Assembly (NCBI RefSeq): GCF_002737755.1
Contig: NZ_PEGH01000013.1
Span: 1-64,000, forward strand
Reading direction: 5' to 3'
Length of the DNA stretch: 64,000 nucleotides
Origin: Caulobacter sp. BP25
GTDB lineage: Bacteria; Pseudomonadota; Alphaproteobacteria; Caulobacterales; Caulobacteraceae
Shown here: in pieces, positions 60,750-64,000 of the stretch
Layout: each line of letters opens with the position of its first letter
How positions within the stretch are numbered: position 1 is the first letter of the stretch
Translations under genes and position numbers: made by a program
Notes under the pieces: model-generated
What the model was told of the DNA's origin: nothing
Seen by the model: the letters and a program-made list of their open reading frames with translations, nothing else
Database searches by the model: none

Positions 60750-61916
60750 GTGAATCCCAAGCCCAGCATCGTGATCGTCGGCGGCGGCATCGGGGGCCTG
60801 TCGGCCGGGATCGGGCTCGCGAAGGCGGGCTACAGCGTCGACATCTTCGAAGCCGCGCCGGCCTGGGCCGATATCGGCGCCGGCGTAACCCTCGCGCCGA
60901 ATGCGATGAAGGGCTTCCAGTTTCTGGGCGTGGGCGACACCGTGGCCAAGGCGGGCGTGGAGCCCAAGGCCCAGACCATCCGCCATTGGCAGGACAACCG
61001 CGTCCTCTTTCATCTCGAACGCGGCGATGAGATGCGCCAGAAGTACGGCGCGCCCTACGTCTATATCCATCGCGCTGACCTACAGGCCATCCTCGTCAAG
61101 GCCGCGCAAGACGCGAGCGCTCGCCTGCATATCGGCCGACGAGTAGAGAGCGTCTCGCCCGTCGACGGCGGCGCGGAGCTGGTCCTGGAAGACGGCGAGA
61201 CATTCCGTGCCGATCTGCTGATCGGCGCCGACGGCGTGAAGTCTATCGTCCGCAAGCTATTTGAGGAAGCCACGCCGCACTTCACCGGACACGTCTGCTA
61301 CCGGGCTCTGATCCCGGTGACGCCGGCCGTCGAGGACCTAGCCAAGAACCCCGGGATGCACATTGGCCCCGGCCGCCTAGCGGTGCGCTACCCTGTCCGC
61401 AACTCCGAAATCCTGAACCTCGTCTTCTTCATCCGCCAAGCGGGCTGGGAGGACGACGGGTGGACGATCCCCGCCACCAAGGCGGAGCTGTCGACGGCTT
61501 TCGAGGGCTGGTGCCCGGATATCCACTCAATGATCGCCCAGATCGACGAAAGCCGGCTCTACAAATGGGCGATCAACGCCCGCACGCCGCTGCCGACCTG
61601 GCGGCTGGGCCCGCACATCACGCTGCTAGGCGACGCCGCTCACGCCATGACGCCATTTATGGGCCAAGGCGCGGCCGCCGGCATAGAGGACGCCGTGGTG
61701 TTGGTGCGCGCGTTGGAGGTTTCTTCCAGCCTCGACCAGGCGCTATCGCGCTACGAGAAGGCCCGGCACGAACGTGCCAGCTTCATCCAGATGGAGTCGA
61801 ACGCCAACGCCGACCGCATGCAGGGCCAAGAAGCCGACAACTTCGGTCTGGGCGGTCTGAAGAACGAAGAGACACTGGGCCTGTTCGACTACGACCCGGC
61901 CACCGTCGAGATCTGA
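60750..61916 (+). CDS. FAD-dependent ring monooxygenase (salicylate/6-hydroxynicotinate hydroxylase type), 2
   Basis: The 388-residue protein has VGGGIGGLSAGIGLAKAGYSV, AWADIGAGVTLAPNAMKGFQFLG (typical of the salicylate hydroxylase/NicC group), LLIGADGVKSIVRK and LLGDAAHAMTPFMGQGAAAGIED. The start is GTG 60750, six bases after GGAGG. NicC-type enzymes hydroxylate and decarboxylate 6-hydroxynicotinate, so a nitrogen-heterocycle substrate is possible. It is followed after 19 bp by the hydrolase-MDR fusion. Confidence 0.92.
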   Translation: MNPKPSIVIVGGGIGGLSAGIGLAKAGYSVDIFEAAPAWADIGAGVTLAPNAMKGFQFLGVGDTVAKAGVEPKAQTIRHWQDNRVLFHLERGDEMRQKYGAPYVYIHRADLQAILVKAAQDASARLHIGRRVESVSPVDGGAELVLEDGETFRADLLIGADGVKSIVRKLFEEATPHFTGHVCYRALIPVTPAVEDLAKNPGMHIGPGRLAVRYPVRNSEILNLVFFIRQAGWEDDGWTIPATKAELSTAFEGWCPDIHSMIAQIDESRLYKWAINARTPLPTWRLGPHITLLGDAAHAMTPFMGQGAAAGIEDAVVLVRALEVSSSLDQALSRYEKARHERASFIQMESNANADRMQGQEADNFGLGGLKNEETLGLFDYDPATVEI

Positions 61917-61935
61917 TGCTCATGAGCGCCTCGCA

Positions 61936-63759
61936 GTGATCGAGAAATTCTACGTCTCAACCGCCGCGGGCCAGATTCACGGCCGCCGCGTCTCCGGACC
62001 GGGCGCGCCCATCATTCTTCTGCATCGCACGCCCGTCTCTTCCGAGAGCTTCGAGGCGGTGCTGGAGATCCTGGATGGGCGGCGCGCGGCGATCGCTCTG
62101 GACACGCCGGGTTTTGGCGGCTCGTTTCGTCCGGAAGGCCAGCCCTCGACCTTGGCCTATGCACGCTGGCTGATGGACGCCATCGACGCCCTGGGCATCG
62201 AAACCTTATACCTCGGCGCGCATCACACCGGCGTCCACTTCGCGGTCGAGATGGCCGTGATGGCGCCCGACCGCGTGCTGGGAATGCTGCTCAGCGGGAT
62301 CATCCATGCGCCGGCCGAGGAACGCGCCAAGATGCGCGCGGATATCGGCAAAGCCCGCCCCATAGACGTGGACGGCGTTTATATGACCGATTGCTGGAGG
62401 ACGATGAAGGGCCTCTTCCTGGACCCGGTCCCCGCCCTCGTTCACGCCGAAACGATGGGAGCCCTAAACGCGATCGAGGGCCGGGACCAAGCCTTTGACG
62501 CTATCCTCGATCAGGACTTTGAGGCCGTGCTGACGAAAGTCGCCTGCCCTGTCCGCGTAGCCCAGGCGACGGACGATCCCCTGACGCTGACGGGGATGCT
62601 GGAGCGGGTTCAAGCGCAACGCCCCGACTTTCCGATCGAACGGTTCGGGCCGGCGTTCCTGGCGGCGCCCGAACGCCAAGCCGGCGCATTCGCCCGCGCT
62701 CTCATTCGCCTAACCGAGGACACCGACGCCACGATGACCGACCGCCGCTACCAATTAAACCGCGCCAGCGCGGGCTATAATCTTGCGCGCGTCGATCAGA
62801 CCACGCCCCTCCCCGGCCCCGACGAAGTGCTAGTCCATGTCCGCGCGGTGTCGATCAATCGCCGAGATATCGGCGTGCGCGACCTCTCCTATCCGGTAGG
62901 CGGCGCCGATGGCTTCACGCCCTTGTCGGACGCCGCCGGCGAGGTTGTCGCCGTGGGGGCGAATGTCACGGAGTGGAAGCCGGGCGACCGCGTGACCTCG
63001 ACGTTCTTCCAGGCTTGGCCGGACGGGCGGCTGACCTTGCCCGCCGTCATGTCTTCGCTCGGAGCCGGCGGTCCAGGCGTGTTCGCTGATCATATCGTGC
63101 TGTCTCGCCATGGCGTCATCCGCACGCCGGAGCATCTGACGGATGAGGAAGCCGCCTGCCTGCCCTGCGCGGGCGTCACCGCCTGGAACGCGCTGATGAC
63201 CCTGGGGCGCCTCCAGGCTGGCGACTGGGTGCTGATCATCGGCACCGGCGGCGTCGCGCTGTTCGCGCTGCAGATCGCGGTCGCGGCGGGCGCTCGCGCG
63301 ATCGTGCTGTCCTCCAGCGACGAGAAGCTGGATCGCGCCAAGGCCATGGGCGCGGAAGTCGGGATCAACTACGCCTCGACTGCGAATTGGACGGAGGCCG
63401 TGAAGGTGGCCAGCCGCGGCTTCGGCGTTCAGCACGTAGTCGAGTTGGGCGGCGCAGGCACCCTGCCCAAATCTTTGGCCAGCCTCGGCCTGAACGGTCA
63501 TCTAGCCCTGATCGGCGCGCTCGACGGGTTTGGCGGGCAGTTGGACGCCCTGCCGATGATCTTCTCCGCCCTCCGCGTCAGCGCCGTGATGGTGGGCTCC
63601 CGGGCCGATCACGAGGCCTTGGCCGCGTTCGTGGCCGAACACGCGCTTCATCCGGTCATCGACAGCATCCACGACTTCGAGAACGCCGATGCGGCATACG
63701 CTCGGGCCGCTGGCGGCGCCTTCGGCAAGGTTGTGGTGCGCATGGAATCTCAAGCATGA
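61936..63759 (+). CDS. Fusion: alpha/beta-hydrolase-fold domain + MDR oxidoreductase domain
   Basis: The 607-residue protein joins two enzymes. Residues 1 to about 265 are a hydrolase fold with LLHRTPVSSESF, ALDTPGFGGSF and elbow GAHHTG (94-99), His97 replacing the nucleophile. Residues about 270-607 are a zinc-free MDR (TPLPGPDEVLVHVRAVSINRRDIGVRD, IIGTGGVALFALQIAVAAGARA). The frame is continuous, so the fusion is real. It starts at GTG 61936 with a weak ribosome-binding site. Similar hydrolase and MDR genes are neighbours at 6426-9102 and 10806-12655, so the fusion supports a shared or consecutive reaction. Confidence 0.88.
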   Translation: MIEKFYVSTAAGQIHGRRVSGPGAPIILLHRTPVSSESFEAVLEILDGRRAAIALDTPGFGGSFRPEGQPSTLAYARWLMDAIDALGIETLYLGAHHTGVHFAVEMAVMAPDRVLGMLLSGIIHAPAEERAKMRADIGKARPIDVDGVYMTDCWRTMKGLFLDPVPALVHAETMGALNAIEGRDQAFDAILDQDFEAVLTKVACPVRVAQATDDPLTLTGMLERVQAQRPDFPIERFGPAFLAAPERQAGAFARALIRLTEDTDATMTDRRYQLNRASAGYNLARVDQTTPLPGPDEVLVHVRAVSINRRDIGVRDLSYPVGGADGFTPLSDAAGEVVAVGANVTEWKPGDRVTSTFFQAWPDGRLTLPAVMSSLGAGGPGVFADHIVLSRHGVIRTPEHLTDEEAACLPCAGVTAWNALMTLGRLQAGDWVLIIGTGGVALFALQIAVAAGARAIVLSSSDEKLDRAKAMGAEVGINYASTANWTEAVKVASRGFGVQHVVELGGAGTLPKSLASLGLNGHLALIGALDGFGGQLDALPMIFSALRVSAVMVGSRADHEALAAFVAEHALHPVIDSIHDFENADAAYARAAGGAFGKVVVRMESQA

Positions 63760-64000
63760 CCCAGACCATCCTCGTCACTGGCGCCAACCGCGGCATCGGC
63801 CTGGAGCATGTGCGCCAAGCCCTCGCCGCGGGACAGTTCGTGATCGCCGCCTGTCGCTCGCCCGAGAAAGCCGGCGAGCTGGACCAATTGCATCAGCGCT
63901 TTCCTGAAAGACTGAGGATCGAACAGTTGGACACCGGCGGAGCCGCTTCCATCGCCGCATTGGCTTCGCGACTGGACGGAACTCCCATCGACATCCTGAT
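63756..64000 (+). CDS. Short-chain dehydrogenase/reductase, C-terminus cut by window edge
   Basis: The 81 visible residues start TQTILVTGANRGIGLEHVRQ, the SDR TGxxxGIG cofactor motif, then FVIAACRSPEKAGELD and LDTGGAASIAALASRLDG. An Arg in ACRSPEKA hints at NADP(H). ATG 63756 overlaps the fusion gene stop, so it belongs to the same operon. The catalytic YxxxK lies beyond the edge. Confidence 0.88.
   Translation, partial: MTQTILVTGANRGIGLEHVRQALAAGQFVIAACRSPEKAGELDQLHQRFPERLRIEQLDTGGAASIAALASRLDGTPIDIL

Noticed and set aside
1..64000. Mobile element, CRISPR array, tRNA or rRNA
   Set aside because: I looked for transposase or integrase motifs, evenly spaced repeats and tRNA cloverleaf ends and saw none. 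The repeated 17-18 bp elements are dispersed promoter-region palindromes, not an array.

Overview
The window is GC-rich DNA from an alphaproteobacterium, most likely a member of the Caulobacteraceae. The basis is three long TonB-dependent receptors, several Tat-exported oxidoreductases and hydrolases, DUF1838 proteins, and tightly overlapping catabolic operons. No rRNA, tRNA, CRISPR array, insertion sequence or phage gene is visible. Nearly every gene looks like an enzyme, transporter or regulator of a large catabolic island. Both edges cut genes: a tandem-domain hydrolase on the left and a short-chain dehydrogenase on the right.

Left half (1-21.6 kb, plus the unit at 24.1-24.8 kb). This part holds a methyltransferase with a small coiled-coil partner, a VOC protein, a TonB receptor, two MDR oxidoreductases, three alpha/beta-hydrolase-fold proteins, an FAD-linked oxidase, a hotdog thioesterase and an HMG-CoA-lyase-like enzyme. 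A long plus-strand operon follows: CoA-transferase, LeuC/LeuD-type hydratase, two PuuE-type (NodB-fold) amidohydrolases and an isochorismatase-fold amidase. An MFS carrier comes next, and a small membrane protein lies at 24.1 kb. Six control regions here carry an 18-bp inverted repeat, TGATATA-N4-TATRTCA, placed 10-55 bp upstream of start codons. This predicts one regulon with a repressor that is not in the window.

Middle (21.7-34.6 kb). Cytochrome c, enoyl-CoA hydratase and a third PuuE-type enzyme are followed by a cluster of exported proteins: two DUF1838 proteins, each paired with a Tat-exported alpha/beta hydrolase, a class C beta-lactamase-fold hydrolase, a TonB receptor and a Tat-exported flavin amine oxidase.

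Right half (34.6-64 kb). An amidase-HyuB-HyuA operon is followed by a second FAD oxidase/small protein/methyltransferase set, two aldehyde dehydrogenases, a GPH-type symporter, a third TonB receptor and an IclR regulator. Then come a fourth PuuE-type enzyme, an arylmalonate-decarboxylase-like protein and a long plus-strand operon: DUF1330, flavin monooxygenase, LeuC/LeuD, isocitrate-lyase-family lyase, zinc alcohol dehydrogenase, VOC, aldehyde dehydrogenase, second flavin monooxygenase, a hydrolase-MDR fusion and SDR. A second palindrome, TATCCG-N5-CGGATA and variants, lies 70-140 bp upstream of most of these units and clusters around the IclR gene, which suggests an IclR-type activator.

The two halves repeat the same enzyme kit: methyltransferase + small protein + FAD oxidase, PuuE-type imidase, isochorismatase-fold amidase and LeuCD-type hydratase. 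They end in different lyases, CoA-transferase plus HMG-CoA-lyase type on the left and isocitrate-lyase type on the right. My working inference is a two-branched pathway that opens a nitrogen heterocycle through cyclic imide or lactam intermediates to a half-amide, an (alkyl)maleate and an (alkyl)malate, then cleaves the malate. The substrate cannot be named from sequence. Alkylmaleimides from tetrapyrroles are one possibility among several.
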